Origin: Chloroflexota bacterium
Lineage (GTDB): Bacteria; Chloroflexota; Dehalococcoidia; Lucifugimonadales; UBA3495
Length of the DNA: 5,769 nucleotides
Direction: 5' to 3'
Assembly (NCBI GenBank): GCA_028874675.1
Contig: JAPPJA010000403.1
Span: 1 to 5,769, forward strand
The notes below the pieces were generated by a model. That model was given only the letters and a program-made list of their open reading frames with translations, ran no database searches and was not told the origin of the DNA. Below, one piece after another: positions 5,029 to 5,769 of this stretch. A program made the translations under genes and the position numbers. Position 1 is the first letter of the stretch, and every line of letters starts with the position of its first letter.

Positions 5029-5769
5029 CTATTCTATCGTAACGGTGTCCGAGAATGGAGAGCAACCGGCCAGGGTGCAGGCCCGGACCTTCCAACTGGT
5101 AGTGGCGTACTCTCCCCACGACCCTCGGTTCGCGGCCAGATCGAGTGTGATGAGAAGATACTCGTGCCAGTCCCAGACGCCGTACAACCCATAGCCCCTC
5201 ACCCTTTGTCCGAGCCGGAAGTCGGAAGAGGGGCCGGAGCCGATCCATAACTCATACCAGGTTGCCCCATCCACCTCATCCCAAGCAACCGTTGCGTCGT
5301 CAGGGGCGGTATCAATAAATCCACTGCTGCGTATGTTTTTCTCTCCCTCAAATCCCGTAGGAGCCGGTGGTGTTGTGCCATCCGGGGAACCGAGGCGTCG
5401 GGCGGGGTCGGCGGTATCGTCCGGGGAAATTCGGGAGCAACTCAATTTGGAGACCTCCCCGCGTTGGAGGCACCCGATGTGCGTGACGTCATCGGAGCAG
5501 GCGGAGCCGTTGCAGGCGACCACGTACAGGTTGTGGTCAAAGTCGGCGGCATTGGAGGAACGGGTGTCGCTGTATGGCGAAGATACGGGGCAAGGGTTCT
5601 CCCTGGTGCAGTCGCGGTCGCGGTACAGGTATAAACCCTCGCCGATGAATGCGGCGGCGGTGGTGGAGCGGCTCTCGCCAAGCAGTGTGCAGGGGTACTC
5701 CGTCGAGCAGTCGCCGTGGTAGATTTTGTAGTATTCCGCGCCAGGCGAGGCGTCCCAGTGGAGCACTAC
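5029..5769 (-). CDS. Fibronectin-III-like repeat protein, C-terminal 246 residues, cut by window end
   Basis: The frame is open to the window edge, so the N-terminus is missing. Two Fn3-like repeats are visible. The first begins LHWDASPGAEYYKIYHG (about residues 3-19) and the second TVAWDEVDGATWYELWIG (about 160-177). Both show the 'W-D-x-x-x-G-A-x-x-Y' start of such domains. The last repeat closes with WKVRACTLAGCSPFSDTVTIE, a common C-terminal strand pair. Ten cysteines, eight of them in the first half, suggest disulphides and an extracytoplasmic location. A signal peptide would be outside the window. A linker (PAPTGF, about 134-140) joins the repeats. Role, such as adhesion or a polysaccharide-binding surface protein, is inference. 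No enzyme domain is visible. It is followed by a 95-base gap before the 136-residue gene. Confidence 0.88.
   Translation of the reverse strand, partial: VVLHWDASPGAEYYKIYHGDCSTEYPCTLLGESRSTTAAAFIGEGLYLYRDRDCTRENPCPVSSPYSDTRSSNAADFDHNLYVVACNGSACSDDVTHIGCLQRGEVSKLSCSRISPDDTADPARRLGSPDGTTPPAPTGFEGEKNIRSSGFIDTAPDDATVAWDEVDGATWYELWIGSGPSSDFRLGQRVRGYGLYGVWDWHEYLLITLDLAANRGSWGEYATTSWKVRACTLAGCSPFSDTVTIE

Noticed and set aside
1..5769. CRISPR array, insertion sequence or transposase
   Set aside because: No regularly spaced direct repeats, no terminal inverted repeats around a transposase, and no DDE or serine recombinase motif were found.

Overview
This window is bacterial: it has compact intergenic gaps, Shine-Dalgarno-type sites, a tRNA-Trp with encoded CCA, and a rho-independent terminator. 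Every gene I can support lies on the minus strand, so transcription runs from high to low coordinates. The long S9 peptidase, the large cysteine-rich fibronectin-III-like protein and a leaderless-looking promoter would suit an environmental lineage such as Chloroflexota. That is an impression only; nothing here fixes the taxonomy.

In transcription order: (1) 5029-5769 is the C-terminal part of a probably secreted protein with two visible fibronectin-III-like repeats. (2) 4523-4933 encodes a 136-residue protein with a degenerate PD-(D/E)XK-like core, closely followed by (3) 4151-4483, a 110-residue protein with a KQ-x-x-WA / WWI-x-x-R signature. (4) 3145-3921 encodes a helical 258-residue protein weakly reminiscent of DUF5677, preceded by a 229-base gap rich in inverted repeats. 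(5) 1771-2991 encodes a 406-residue PD-(D/E)XK-like protein with an apparently leaderless extended -10 promoter. (6) 1465-1542 is tRNA-Trp(CCA), ending in a clean intrinsic terminator. (7) 1-1374 is the N-terminal 458 codons of an S9-family (prolyl-oligopeptidase-like) peptidase, cut by the window edge just after its HGGP motif and before its catalytic triad.

The middle block (about 1771-4933) reads as accessory DNA between conserved-type genes. It holds four short, uncharacterised proteins, two of them with nuclease-fold-like motifs. It could be a small defence or DNA-processing cassette, but no helicase, methyltransferase, protease or reverse transcriptase is present, so this stays a hypothesis. 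The most noteworthy non-coding signals are the leaderless promoter at 2998-3006, mutually exclusive hairpins at 3996-4066, and a strong hairpin at 3072-3103 that looks like a terminator on the plus strand, where no gene is seen.
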